Shown here in pieces: positions 50,091-59,168 of a stretch of DNA of 64,000 nucleotides. This DNA is from Chloroflexi bacterium HGW-Chloroflexi-10. Its GTDB lineage: Bacteria > Chloroflexota > Anaerolineae > Anaerolineales > Anaerolineaceae. Below the pieces are notes generated by a model. That model was given only the letters and a program-made list of their open reading frames with translations, did no database searches and had not been told where the DNA came from. The stretch lies in assembly GCA_002840755.1 (NCBI GenBank), contig PHBZ01000020.1:1-64000 (forward strand), in the 5' to 3' direction. The translations under genes were made by a program, and so were the position numbers. How positions within the stretch are numbered: the first letter of the stretch is position 1; each line of letters starts with the position of its first letter.

Positions 50091-51902
50091 ATGTCTAAAA
50101 TCAGTCCCATTCTAAAGTTTTGTATCATCCTGTTGGGTGTATCCATTTTCCTACCGATCAGCAAAGTGGTAGCTTCCTCGTTACAACAGAGCGTTCCTTA
50201 TGAAGTTTTGGTTAATTTACAGCTCAACCCAACCCCATCCTATATTGAGCAGACTGTGACCGCAACGGTCACAGTCACGACTCAATCCGGGCTGGTTGGC
50301 CCAGTCAGCGGGGTGGTTGAACTTCGCTCCGGACAATCAAAATTTTGTACATTGACACTGGATGCCAGCGGCCAAGCAACCTGCACGCTGATATTTGATA
50401 CGCCCTCCACTGTCGAAATGCAGGCAGTTTATCTGGGTGTTACCCAATATTTACCGGGTGTTTCACCACGGGTAACTCACCGTGTACTGGATAAACACGT
50501 ACCGTTGGTACAGATATTATCCGATTTGCCAGATCCGTCGATTATCAACCGGCAGATTGTCGTCAATTTCCAGGCAGCTTCCGTCGGACCGATTCCGAGC
50601 GGCGCAGTGACAGTCTACCGCGGTGACGCTGCCTGTATTCGGCCTGTGCCATTGGTGGACACATGCTCAGCCAGCCTGGATTCTGGTGGGCATGGCAGCT
50701 GCACGCTGCCATTGTCTGTCGTTGGGCAGGTAAATCTTTGCGCCGCTTACGCCGGTGATTATGCCAATTATGCGGCAGTTTCAGCGTCGGAAATTCACCG
50801 TGTCAGCCAATCGAATACATTTACACAGATTACCAATATTGTGCCGTCTCCCTCCCTGCTTGGTGAGACGGTTGCGATTACATTTACTGTCACATCTCCG
50901 GATGGTATTCCGCAAAATGGATTGGTAACCGTGATCAGCGGTACATCTACTTGTTCGGCAACCATAACGATTGGGCATTGTTCCTTGGCGATTAACCAGG
51001 CGCATCTCAATCCGGTTTACGCTTCCTACGCGGGTGAAACGGTTGGTTTAGTCGTATTACAATCCAGTACATCCGATGTGGTATTGCAGCGAGTTAATGT
51101 CCCGCCCAGTGATATCAGTCTGGATTCCAACCAGGTGAAAGCTTATTCCATGCAAAACGAGGTCGTGGCTTCCATCCAAGCTGTGGACGCCAATGTGGAT
51201 GAAAGCCATACATTTGCGTTGGTAGATGGTGTTGGGGCTGGCGGAAATGCTTATTTCTGGGTCGATGGAAACCAATTGAAGACGCAAGGCAATATTCCTG
51301 TCGATCCCTCCCGCATCAGTATCCGTATTAGGGCTACGGACCCAGCCGGTTTGAATTATGAAGAAACATTTACACTGATTGTGATCGAGAACACCCCCTT
51401 ATTACCGAATACCGGGTTTGCGCCCTGGCGGAAGACCTATTTACCCAATGATCAAATTCGTTTCACGCAGGCTGACCAGGTGACTCTGGAAATCCCGAAA
51501 CTTTTGGTAAAGATCCCGGTGGTTGGTGTGTCCTTGGAAAATGGAACCTGGCAAACTGATTTTCTGGGGCGTGAAGCCGGCTGGCTGCATGGGACAGCTT
51601 TTCCGGGCTGGCAGGGAAATTCCCTGCTGGCAGCACATAATTTCCTTCCCAGCGGACTGCCTGGCCCGTTCTGGTTACTCGGAAAACTTACCTGGAATGA
51701 TACGATCCTGGTTCATGCCTTCGGCGAAACATCCGTTTATAAGGTTCGCAGTGTTTCTTTGGTTATGCCGGATGATCCCGATGTAACACAGCATGAAGAG
51801 GATGCCTGGCTCACCCTGGTGACCTGCAAGTCTTTTGATGAGACGACGCAAAGCTATCGTTGGCGTGTAGTAGTAAAAGCGGAATTGGTTGAGGTTCGCT
51901 AG
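50091..51902 (+). CDS. Secreted sortase with N-terminal Ig-like repeats
   Basis: The start is set at 50091 because GGAGG lies at good distance and a signal peptide follows (F-C-I-I-L-L-G-V-S-I-F-L); that gives 603 residues. About three Ig-like (Big_3-type) domains of about 100 residues carry G-x-V-x-V-x-x-G and A-x-Y-x-G patterns with Cys pairs. A cadherin-like segment follows (about 345-430). The C-terminal approximately 150 residues are a sortase domain: H in L-A-A-H-N-F, the catalytic Cys in L-V-T-C-K-S-F, and Arg in Y-R-W-R-V-V-V. All three catalytic residues are in place. Sortases join surface proteins to the cell envelope or to each other. The Ig-like fusion is unusual and suggests the enzyme stays in the outer layer beside its substrates. 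Confidence 0.85.
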   Translation: MSKISPILKFCIILLGVSIFLPISKVVASSLQQSVPYEVLVNLQLNPTPSYIEQTVTATVTVTTQSGLVGPVSGVVELRSGQSKFCTLTLDASGQATCTLIFDTPSTVEMQAVYLGVTQYLPGVSPRVTHRVLDKHVPLVQILSDLPDPSIINRQIVVNFQAASVGPIPSGAVTVYRGDAACIRPVPLVDTCSASLDSGGHGSCTLPLSVVGQVNLCAAYAGDYANYAAVSASEIHRVSQSNTFTQITNIVPSPSLLGETVAITFTVTSPDGIPQNGLVTVISGTSTCSATITIGHCSLAINQAHLNPVYASYAGETVGLVVLQSSTSDVVLQRVNVPPSDISLDSNQVKAYSMQNEVVASIQAVDANVDESHTFALVDGVGAGGNAYFWVDGNQLKTQGNIPVDPSRISIRIRATDPAGLNYEETFTLIVIENTPLLPNTGFAPWRKTYLPNDQIRFTQADQVTLEIPKLLVKIPVVGVSLENGTWQTDFLGREAGWLHGTAFPGWQGNSLLAAHNFLPSGLPGPFWLLGKLTWNDTILVHAFGETSVYKVRSVSLVMPDDPDVTQHEEDAWLTLVTCKSFDETTQSYRWRVVVKAELVEVR

Positions 51903-51918
51903 CATGGAAGGTAGAAAC

Positions 51919-54900
51919 ATGAAATGGATTTTCAATAAAAATAAGCTTATCCGATCTCTGGTGGCAGTAATTTTGCTTTTATTGGCAGGTTTGCCTGGCA
52001 CAACCGTGGATGCAGCCACACTTACATTGGATGCGGATTGGGGCAGTGCGACTCTGCAAATTGGTGCAAGTCATTCCGCCTCATTTACTGCCAGTGATGG
52101 AACAGCTCCTTATGTATTTACCTTAACTGGTTCGGTTCCAGGCTTCTCGTTTTCTTCCAATTCAGCCACAGCGAGTTTGACAGGTACGCCAACCACCATT
52201 GGCAGATATGACGTGTCAGTTTCCGTAAGGGACTCTGCTGCCTCCCCATCGACCATATCTTCAAGCTTTACATATACCGTGTATTCGGACACCACCACCA
52301 GTATTGCAAATATGATTTCATCTCACCCGGATGGGGAATTGCGTGTAGGTTATCCGATATGGGTGGTAGTGGAACTGGATACTGAAAATGGGTACCCAAC
52401 CACACCAAGCATAACAGTTTCAACTAATAATGGTGGTCCTTCATGTACGGCACCCATCGATCCTGACTCCAAAACAGGGGAGTGCGCTCTTAGTTTCACT
52501 AGCGCCGGCAACTATAATATCACTGCCGCATTTACCGCATCCAATTATTTTAATGCCTCCGCTTCGGCTGCGATGCCCGTTACAATTCTTGCCCGCGAAT
52601 TTGAAACCAGGTTGTCAGCCGGCAGGAATCACACCTGTTTAATCAATGAAGATGGGGAAATATCCTGTTGGGGGCTGGATCTGGCCTATACGATCAAAGA
52701 TGATATTGGGACAATAACAGACAGTGTTTCTACCGGCACTTATTTGCAAGTGACTGCCGGCGGGTATCACACCTGTGCTTTGCAGACCAGTGGTGCCATT
52801 AAATGTTGGGGTGATTCCTCCGAGATTTTGGATCATATCCCCAATATTATAGATGGAAAAAACATTCATTATGTCTATCTAGACGCCGGGGACGATTATG
52901 CATGCGGTATCGATACAAAGAACAAAACACATTGCTGGGGTACTGAATCCGGCGCATCCTTGGGAGAACCGCCTCATCAATTTAAAAATATCAGTGTTGG
53001 TCGGGATCATTTCTGTGCGGTTCGAACCAATGGCAACGTTGATTGTTGGGGAGACGATACGTACTATCAAACTGCGGTCCCGATAGGGTTAAATGCGCGT
53101 ATGGTTGCCGCAGGAGCCACACACACGTGCGCCATAAAAACCGATGGGACAGTTGCGTGTTGGGGAACACCTGATATGACAGCGATGATCCCTACCGGCA
53201 CGTTTTCTTGGATAGAATCCGGAAATAATTACTCTTGTGGTTTAAACAGTTCCGAAAATATTCAATGTTGGGGAACCGAATCGTTGGTAAACGAAGCACC
53301 GGCAGGTACATTTTCCTGGGTTAGCAGCGGTTTATACCATAGTTGCGCCTTGCAAACCGGGAGCGGTAGTCCATTTTTGAATTGTTGGGGATTTAATAGC
53401 AATAACAAAGCACCTCATTTGAGTTTTTCGCCGATTGACTTGCCTGATTTCTGGCCACAGGGAAAGCCTTTTTCACAAATGTTCAATTTAAGCGGCGGGA
53501 ATGAACCCTATGAGTTTACCCAAACTGGGGCTTTACCAAATGGAATAACATTAGCTCAAACCCAATTAAGTGGCGCACCCACTACCTTAGGAGAATTTTC
53601 TTTTACCCTAACATTAAATGAGACATTTTTGGCAGGTGTCAGCCCTTATCCGTTGAAGCTTTCACCCACGAGTCAGGCCTTTACAATTGCGGTAGAAAGC
53701 CCGGTAACTGCAACCGTTATTACCCAATCGGAAAATAACATATCGGTAGGGTCGCCGGTAAATATAACCACTACCATTTCAGAATCCGGCACTCCTACTC
53801 TGACAGGCATAGTGACGATCAATGGTGGCGATCCTGATGCTGAGTGCGATGCACAAGTGGGTCCCAATAGCAGTGGCGGTTGGATCGCCAGTTGCCCTTT
53901 GTACTTTAATACACCTGGTACAAAATCAATAATCGCTACCTATAACGGGGATGATTTCTACCAATCTAGCAGTAGTGGGCCAGTCAGTATAGAAATTACG
54001 CCCATTGTTATCCTCCCCATGGTCACCTCTGGAGATCAATTTTCCTGCACCGTTGATTCAAATGGGAGCCCATATTGTTGGGGGAGTAGCGATTCTGGTA
54101 AAACCACACCTCCAGCGAATAGTATTTTCAAATATATCGATGCAGGTAATTCCCACGCCTGTGCTATCAAACCCAACGGGCGAGTTGAATGCTGGGGTTG
54201 GGGTGGGTATGGTTTACTTTCTCCACCACAGGATTTCGGTGTCATAAAAGTCACATCTGGTCAAAGTCACGCCTGCGCGCTCATCAATCATCCCACTTCC
54301 GGAAAAATTATCAAGTGTTGGGGGAACTCTGCCGGTAACCGAACGAGCAGCCCTGCGGGCAGCGGATACATCGATATTAGTGCCGGCGATCAGCATACCT
54401 GTGCGATTAATGCCAGCGGTTTAGCGGTCTGCTGGGGAGATAATTCCAGCGGACAGAGTAATCCTAGCGTAAGCATCACTTTTTCTGCAATCAGCGCTGG
54501 TGGAATGGCGACCTGTGGTTTAAAAACCTCTGACCAATCGATAGTATGTTGGGGTGGGACTGCTGCCATTCGTGATACGGCCCCAACAGGGAGTTTTACT
54601 AGCATTGATGTAGGTGCTGCCCATGCCTGTGCTGTTCGCAGTAGCGACAACACTATGGCCTGTTGGGGTACCACCCCGAATGGGATTAATGAATCGTTTA
54701 CCCAGGTTTCCTGTGGGGAAGATCATAACTGTGCTCTGCGTAGTGATGGATTTTTACAATGCAATGGCGAAAATGCTGAGGGTCAGGCACCGGTCATTGT
54801 TATCGCCCCCGAAACCTTCCCTACACTGGCCATTGGCGCCAGTGTCAATGCTCAGGTTATCGCTACAGGTGGCAGAACCACCCAATATACTTATTCCCGC

Positions 54901-57342
54901 CAATCCGGTGCTTTACCAACCGGGCTGACGATTGCATCCACTGGTGCGGTATCAGGAGTTGTTTCAAGTGGTTTTGATTTCAATTTCACTATTCGCGTGG
55001 TGGAAGCCAACCGTTTACCGGCACTTATTCAAGAACGGGTTTATACCCAGCGCGTAAAGGGTAATACCGCTTTACAAATTCAAAGTGTCACTCCCGAAAC
55101 CGGGATGGTCGGCAAACCTGTTACGCTTACCTTGCAAGCCTTTCAGGCGGCTGACAATTTGTTTACCCAATTACCCACCGGGGTTTTGCAGGTGAAAGCC
55201 AATGGCGCAGAAATTTGTTCTCCGGTGCTGGTAAATGGGACCGCGTCCTGTACAGTATTTTTTTCCAGCCCGGGAGAAAAGGCGCTAGAGGTCTTTTATA
55301 CGGGGGACGAACGGTATTTACCGGCAAATAGTACTTTGCAGCCCGTTAACCTGACCATCGCTCCATTATTGGTGGATTTAGGCGTAGAATCCGGTTCCGA
55401 AGCTACGTATATTCATTTGGAAGATGGCAGCTTGAAATGCGTGGGTACTGCCTGCCAGCTGAATGTGTTTAACACCCAATATCCGGTGTTTGGAACCGGC
55501 GATATTTTTACCTGTGCCATAAAAAAAGAAGGACACATTCAATGTTTGCAAAATGGAGCAGGACTGAATGTTTCCGGGATGTTCACAGACCTGAGTGTCG
55601 GGAAAAACCATTTTTGTGCCATCCAAACCAATGGTCAGATTCTCTGCCATGGTGAAAACGATGAAGGTCAACTAAACGCACCTATTGGCAGTTACCACAG
55701 CATTTATTCCGGTAACGGCGCAAGTTGCGCGTTGGATTCTGCTGGTAATGCTGATTGCTGGGGGAATATTGATAACAGCACGGTACCTACCGGGAGTTTC
55801 CTGCACCTCAGTGTGGGAAATGGTTTTGCCTGCGGGCTGCGGGCGGACCAAAGCCTGGCATGCTGGGGTAATAATGATATTACCCAATCATCCCCGCCAT
55901 CTGGAAGCCTGTTTACACAGGTTTCGGTCGGAGACAATTTTGCCTGTGGCATCGATACTGGCCAGGAAATTTCCTGCTGGGGTGATGACAGTCAGGGTCA
56001 AAGCCAGGCACCTTATGGGGAATACCACACTATGGATGCCGGTGCCGACCATGCTTGTGCTTTAAGAACAGCTGATCAGCTTACCTGCTGGGGTAGTAAT
56101 AGTACAGGTGAGGCGCCGCAAATTCTGGTAGACCCGTTGGACCCGGACGAGATTGTTGCGTTGGTCCCATGGGAAAACCATTTCGATCCGGCCGGCGGTG
56201 TGAAACCCTACCAGGCGGTGATCAGCGCAGGTGCATTACCACCCGGTACCAGCATCGGCCTCAGCCCAGCTGGTGTTGTGGCGCATGGCACACCATCTTT
56301 ACCAGGTGAATTTGATTTTGTCATTCGCTGGATGGATGCAGGCTCTCCCAAATTGGTATGGGAAGAACCGTACCATCTGACAGTGACCGGAGCTAATTTA
56401 ATAGCATCTGTATTACCGGCTCATCCAAATACGGCTTTGCGAGATAATCAGTTTTTCTTTGATTATATACTCGAAAATAATACCAGCCTGAATGTACCGG
56501 ATGTACTGGTTACCATTCAGTTACCGGAAACAGGGTTTGAGAATGTGGTTATTAGCGGACTTTCAGGCTGTGTACTAAGCGAAAATATGGTGGAATGCAC
56601 TATAAGCAGTTTCCCCGCAAATAGTAAGTTAACGGTGCGGGCAACCGGTAGGGTCACAGCCCAAGTGAACAGTATTCTACAAACGGATGTGTTAATTGAA
56701 CCTACATTGAGCAATTGGCCTGATATTCAACCTTTGAATAATGCAGCCAGCAAAGAAATCGTGGTAGCGTATTCCAGTACTTTATTGGAAGATGATTTTG
56801 AAGGCGGATTAGGATCTCAGTGGCTGGAAGGACAGATTAACGTTACACCGGGTGGTGATTTGTTTATCAACAATCCGGGTGTTTCAGATCAGACTGTCCG
56901 CTTGCTGCTCAATGAGTTAGGCCCCCATGAAACACTCAAAATCCGCTTTGAAATTTATGTAATAGGTTCTTGGCAGGGCAATGGCCTCACAGGCTCCTTA
57001 GACCCGGCATTATTCCAATTTGGAGAAACGGGCGAAACCGCTCAACTGATTACAACCTTTAGCAATGACGAAGATTATTTGCAGGCCTATCCCGGCGAGT
57101 ACCCTGGTGCAGCCTATTTTGCCTGGCATCGTGCTGCCGGCGTGAATGATTTAGGGTATGATAGCGGCACTATCAACAGTCGTTATCAGATCGAATTGAA
57201 CCTCGATCATAGCGGTTCAGACCTGGACCTCACCTGGTTAGCGCTTCATTTACCAGATGGCGCTGTTATGGGAATTGATAATGTGCTTATCGAATTAGAT
57301 TCTGGTTGGATACAGGTCTATTTACCACTAACAATGCGATGA
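51919..57342 (+). CDS. Large secreted RCC1-repeat protein with Ig-like, PIG and DUF11 domains
   Basis: The start at 51919 follows GGAAGGT and opens a signal peptide (L-I-R-S-L-V-A-V-I-L-L-L-L-A-G); length is 1807 residues. A putative-Ig (He_PIG) domain and an Ig-like domain lead to three blocks of RCC1-type repeats. There are about 20 in all, each with H-x-C-A/G-L/I-x-x-x-G-x-x-x-C-W-G, two Cys per repeat. Blocks are separated by PIG/Ig-like domains. A DUF11-like domain (about 1510-1620) precedes a C-terminal approximately 180-residue domain that resembles that of the propeller protein encoded at 48031, and the chain ends in W-I-Q-V-Y-L-P-L-T-M-R. It is likely an extracellular adhesin or scaffold. 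A strong terminator follows 18 bp after the stop. Confidence 0.88.
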   Translation: MKWIFNKNKLIRSLVAVILLLLAGLPGTTVDAATLTLDADWGSATLQIGASHSASFTASDGTAPYVFTLTGSVPGFSFSSNSATASLTGTPTTIGRYDVSVSVRDSAASPSTISSSFTYTVYSDTTTSIANMISSHPDGELRVGYPIWVVVELDTENGYPTTPSITVSTNNGGPSCTAPIDPDSKTGECALSFTSAGNYNITAAFTASNYFNASASAAMPVTILAREFETRLSAGRNHTCLINEDGEISCWGLDLAYTIKDDIGTITDSVSTGTYLQVTAGGYHTCALQTSGAIKCWGDSSEILDHIPNIIDGKNIHYVYLDAGDDYACGIDTKNKTHCWGTESGASLGEPPHQFKNISVGRDHFCAVRTNGNVDCWGDDTYYQTAVPIGLNARMVAAGATHTCAIKTDGTVACWGTPDMTAMIPTGTFSWIESGNNYSCGLNSSENIQCWGTESLVNEAPAGTFSWVSSGLYHSCALQTGSGSPFLNCWGFNSNNKAPHLSFSPIDLPDFWPQGKPFSQMFNLSGGNEPYEFTQTGALPNGITLAQTQLSGAPTTLGEFSFTLTLNETFLAGVSPYPLKLSPTSQAFTIAVESPVTATVITQSENNISVGSPVNITTTISESGTPTLTGIVTINGGDPDAECDAQVGPNSSGGWIASCPLYFNTPGTKSIIATYNGDDFYQSSSSGPVSIEITPIVILPMVTSGDQFSCTVDSNGSPYCWGSSDSGKTTPPANSIFKYIDAGNSHACAIKPNGRVECWGWGGYGLLSPPQDFGVIKVTSGQSHACALINHPTSGKIIKCWGNSAGNRTSSPAGSGYIDISAGDQHTCAINASGLAVCWGDNSSGQSNPSVSITFSAISAGGMATCGLKTSDQSIVCWGGTAAIRDTAPTGSFTSIDVGAAHACAVRSSDNTMACWGTTPNGINESFTQVSCGEDHNCALRSDGFLQCNGENAEGQAPVIVIAPETFPTLAIGASVNAQVIATGGRTTQYTYSRQSGALPTGLTIASTGAVSGVVSSGFDFNFTIRVVEANRLPALIQERVYTQRVKGNTALQIQSVTPETGMVGKPVTLTLQAFQAADNLFTQLPTGVLQVKANGAEICSPVLVNGTASCTVFFSSPGEKALEVFYTGDERYLPANSTLQPVNLTIAPLLVDLGVESGSEATYIHLEDGSLKCVGTACQLNVFNTQYPVFGTGDIFTCAIKKEGHIQCLQNGAGLNVSGMFTDLSVGKNHFCAIQTNGQILCHGENDEGQLNAPIGSYHSIYSGNGASCALDSAGNADCWGNIDNSTVPTGSFLHLSVGNGFACGLRADQSLACWGNNDITQSSPPSGSLFTQVSVGDNFACGIDTGQEISCWGDDSQGQSQAPYGEYHTMDAGADHACALRTADQLTCWGSNSTGEAPQILVDPLDPDEIVALVPWENHFDPAGGVKPYQAVISAGALPPGTSIGLSPAGVVAHGTPSLPGEFDFVIRWMDAGSPKLVWEEPYHLTVTGANLIASVLPAHPNTALRDNQFFFDYILENNTSLNVPDVLVTIQLPETGFENVVISGLSGCVLSENMVECTISSFPANSKLTVRATGRVTAQVNSILQTDVLIEPTLSNWPDIQPLNNAASKEIVVAYSSTLLEDDFEGGLGSQWLEGQINVTPGGDLFINNPGVSDQTVRLLLNELGPHETLKIRFEIYVIGSWQGNGLTGSLDPALFQFGETGETAQLITTFSNDEDYLQAYPGEYPGAAYFAWHRAAGVNDLGYDSGTINSRYQIELNLDHSGSDLDLTWLALHLPDGAVMGIDNVLIELDSGWIQVYLPLTMR

Positions 57343-57359
57343 GAAGGTTAGATTCAAAA

Positions 57360-57401
57360 AAAGCAAAAACCCCTTCGATTTCCCGAAGGGGTTTTTGCTT
57401 T
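57360..57401 (+). terminator. Strong intrinsic terminator of the surface-protein cluster
   Basis: An 18-bp perfect inverted repeat (AAAGCAAAAACCCCTTCG and its complement) with a 6-nt loop and built-in T-runs on both strands. It ends the plus-strand cluster and may also stop the minus-strand small gene at 57447-57566. Confidence 0.92.
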
Positions 57402-57446
57402 TATCATCGGACATATTCGCGTAGTCAAAATATTTTGAATAAATAT

Positions 57447-57566
57447 TCAAACTAACACAATAAAACCTAAAACAATGCATGAAAGCAGGCACATTACCAG
57501 TATGACCAGCGCCCATGCAAGCAAAATCTTTCTCAAATTGAGTTGAGAGCGATTGTTTTGTCGCAT
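57447..57566 (-). CDS. Small single-helix membrane peptide, 39 residues
   Basis: From ATG at 57566, preceded by AAGGAG at 7-nt spacing, the minus strand encodes 39 residues: a basic, polar start M-R-Q-N-N-R-S-Q-L-N-L-R-K and then a continuous hydrophobic helix to the end (A-W-A-L-V-I-L-V-M-C-L-L-S-C-I-V). The layout is that of a single-span membrane peptide with cytoplasmic N-terminus. Downstream lies the terminator at 57360-57401. An overlapping longer frame exists, but the ribosome binding site fits this one better. Function unknown. Confidence 0.55.
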   Translation of the reverse strand: MRQNNRSQLNLRKILLAWALVILVMCLLSCIVLGFIVLV

Positions 57567-57703
57567 TTAACACTCCTTTTCTTCGTTACTCTATATACGT
57601 AAAAAAGATCAGAGTGGTTTCAAAAACAATAAAATGCGTATAGCCAATATATCACATCAATAAATAATCAAAAACACCCAAAATACCAACTAAACGAGAG
57701 ATA

Positions 57704-58519
57704 CTACCTTATCGGCACCCAAACGTGAAAATAATCCTCACAGCTCTTCTGTAAAATTACACCTTGCCAGGCCAGCTTTTCTCCACTTTGTGGGAGCCAG
57801 GTAGTAAAGATCCATTCAAGTGTCAGAGTAAAATTTTCTAAGCCTTCACGATGGAGAAAGCAGGCATAGCGTCCACTTGGCCTTTCCCAATCGACCGGCA
57901 AAAAAGGGTTATTCCAAATTACCGATCCACTCTGCCAACCGGTGTAACACCATTGGGGTTTATATCCGCAATCATCAAAATGCAGAACAATTTGATATGG
58001 ATCAATAAGAACAGGGGAGTCCGTCATTGCTGAAATTGTTTCCCTCAATTTCTCGACATAACCACCTGAATTCATCAAACCACTAAGCTTTTGGGCAGTT
58101 AAAGTTTGAACTTCACAAGCAAGTGAATCCATCACCTGGGTTACGTGGATAATTTTTTCCAACCCGATTGGCGGCAAAAAACTGGTAAGGTTGGTGCAGC
58201 GGGCTCGCCGAATAGAAGAAGGTTTGACCCCAAAACAACGCTGAACGGCTCTGTTGAATACTTCCGGGCTGTTAAACTGATAGTCCAGCGCAATGTCAAT
58301 AATCCGTTTGCGGGATTGAATAAGCTGTTGCACAGCTTCGCTGGTACGTCGACGCATCAAGTAATCATAAGGACTGTGGTGAACATAAGCGCTGAACATG
58401 CGGCAAAAATGGTAAAGAGAATAATCAGCAGCCTGTGCCATATCGGCAACCTGAATCGGATCTTTTAAATGTGCCTCAATATAATCTAAAGCATTTGCCA
58501 GACTGTATAAATCCGGCAT
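57704..58519 (-). CDS. AraC-family regulator with GyrI-like effector domain
   Basis: A 271-residue transcription factor. Residues about 5-105 form the double helix-turn-helix of AraC/XylS proteins (A-D-Y-S-L-Y-H-F-C-R-M-F and Q-F-N-S-P-E-V-F-N-R-A-V-Q-R-C-F-G). Residues about 115-271 form a GyrI-like/effector-binding domain of the Rob/SoxS-associated type, which binds small, often amphipathic, molecules. The gene begins 1 bp after the stop of another GyrI-like protein on the same strand, so the two are co-transcribed. Confidence 0.9.
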   Translation of the reverse strand: MPDLYSLANALDYIEAHLKDPIQVADMAQAADYSLYHFCRMFSAYVHHSPYDYLMRRRTSEAVQQLIQSRKRIIDIALDYQFNSPEVFNRAVQRCFGVKPSSIRRARCTNLTSFLPPIGLEKIIHVTQVMDSLACEVQTLTAQKLSGLMNSGGYVEKLRETISAMTDSPVLIDPYQIVLHFDDCGYKPQWCYTGWQSGSVIWNNPFLPVDWERPSGRYACFLHREGLENFTLTLEWIFTTWLPQSGEKLAWQGVILQKSCEDYFHVWVPIR

Positions 58520-58520
58520 A

Positions 58521-59042
58521 TTAACCGCGCAATTTTACCGGAACTAAAACATCCAATTCTGATTGTTCAACCTGTTCCACCCCCAAATAGCGCGAATCAT
58601 ACCGTTCTATCACCAGGGGAAAGGCACTTTCAAATTCAGATTGTTTTAACCAACCTTCAAAAATCAACGCGGACCAATCCCCAGTGATTTCTTTGCCTTT
58701 TAGGGTAAAACAAGCATAGGTTGAAGGTGGCAAATATTTATACGATATCTGCGGCCATAAACTAACCGGCTGGTTAACTTCACAACCCACAAAAACCTCA
58801 TACTCTCCCGTTTTAGCAGTCTCGAAAGTTTCGATATGCAGTTCATAATAATAATCCGGTTGGATTATATAGGGAGCCAATAGCTCAGCTTGCTCTTGAA
58901 GAAATGGGATAAAACGCTTCCATAAACGCCCAATCTCATTCTCTACCGACCAACCGGCCGCATTGTGAAACGGATTGCCAAAGAAACTAAAACCTGCCAG
59001 AATCATACCTGGGGATTGAATAAAATCAGGGTGCATCCACAC
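58521..59042 (-). CDS. GyrI-like small-molecule-binding protein
   Basis: A 173-residue protein made of a GyrI-like/effector-binding domain: F-S-F-F-G-N-P-F, W-K-R-F-I-P-F, Y-Y-Y-E-L-H-I-E-T and Y-E-V-F-V-G-C-E-V. A strong ribosome binding site (AGGAGGTG) precedes it. It is operonic with the AraC regulator downstream, which carries its own effector domain of the same fold. It may sequester or sense the same ligand or modulate the regulator. A -10-like TATAAT lies in the leader. Confidence 0.82.
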   Translation of the reverse strand: MWMHPDFIQSPGMILAGFSFFGNPFHNAAGWSVENEIGRLWKRFIPFLQEQAELLAPYIIQPDYYYELHIETFETAKTGEYEVFVGCEVNQPVSLWPQISYKYLPPSTYACFTLKGKEITGDWSALIFEGWLKQSEFESAFPLVIERYDSRYLGVEQVEQSELDVLVPVKLRG

Positions 59043-59083
59043 CTCCTGGGAATAGTTCTTTTCATTATAGCATCCGTTTTTTA

Positions 59084-59124
59084 GTTTTCTCTGGAATAAA
59101 GTCGGCTTTTATTCCAGAGAAAAC
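59084..59124. repeat. 17-bp inverted repeat upstream of the GyrI/AraC pair
   Basis: GTTTTCTCTGGAATAAA and its complement, separated by about 7 nt. It sits between the trmO stop and the GyrI-like start. It could be a terminator for trmO (weak T-tract) or an operator for the AraC regulator. Confidence 0.5.
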
Positions 59125-59168
59125 CTGCCACAGAACAAAATAATTTTTCAGTCTGCGACAATACTATT

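Noticed and set aside
52600..56110. Repetitive DNA as a CRISPR array or tandem repeat locus
   Set aside because: The periodicity is at the protein level (RCC1 repeats) with diverged DNA and no constant direct repeat or spacers.
57328..57573. Minus-strand 81-residue ORF starting at GTG
   Set aside because: It runs through the strong terminator at 57360-57401. The overlapping 39-residue frame from ATG 57566 has the better-spaced ribosome binding site and a coherent membrane-peptide pattern.
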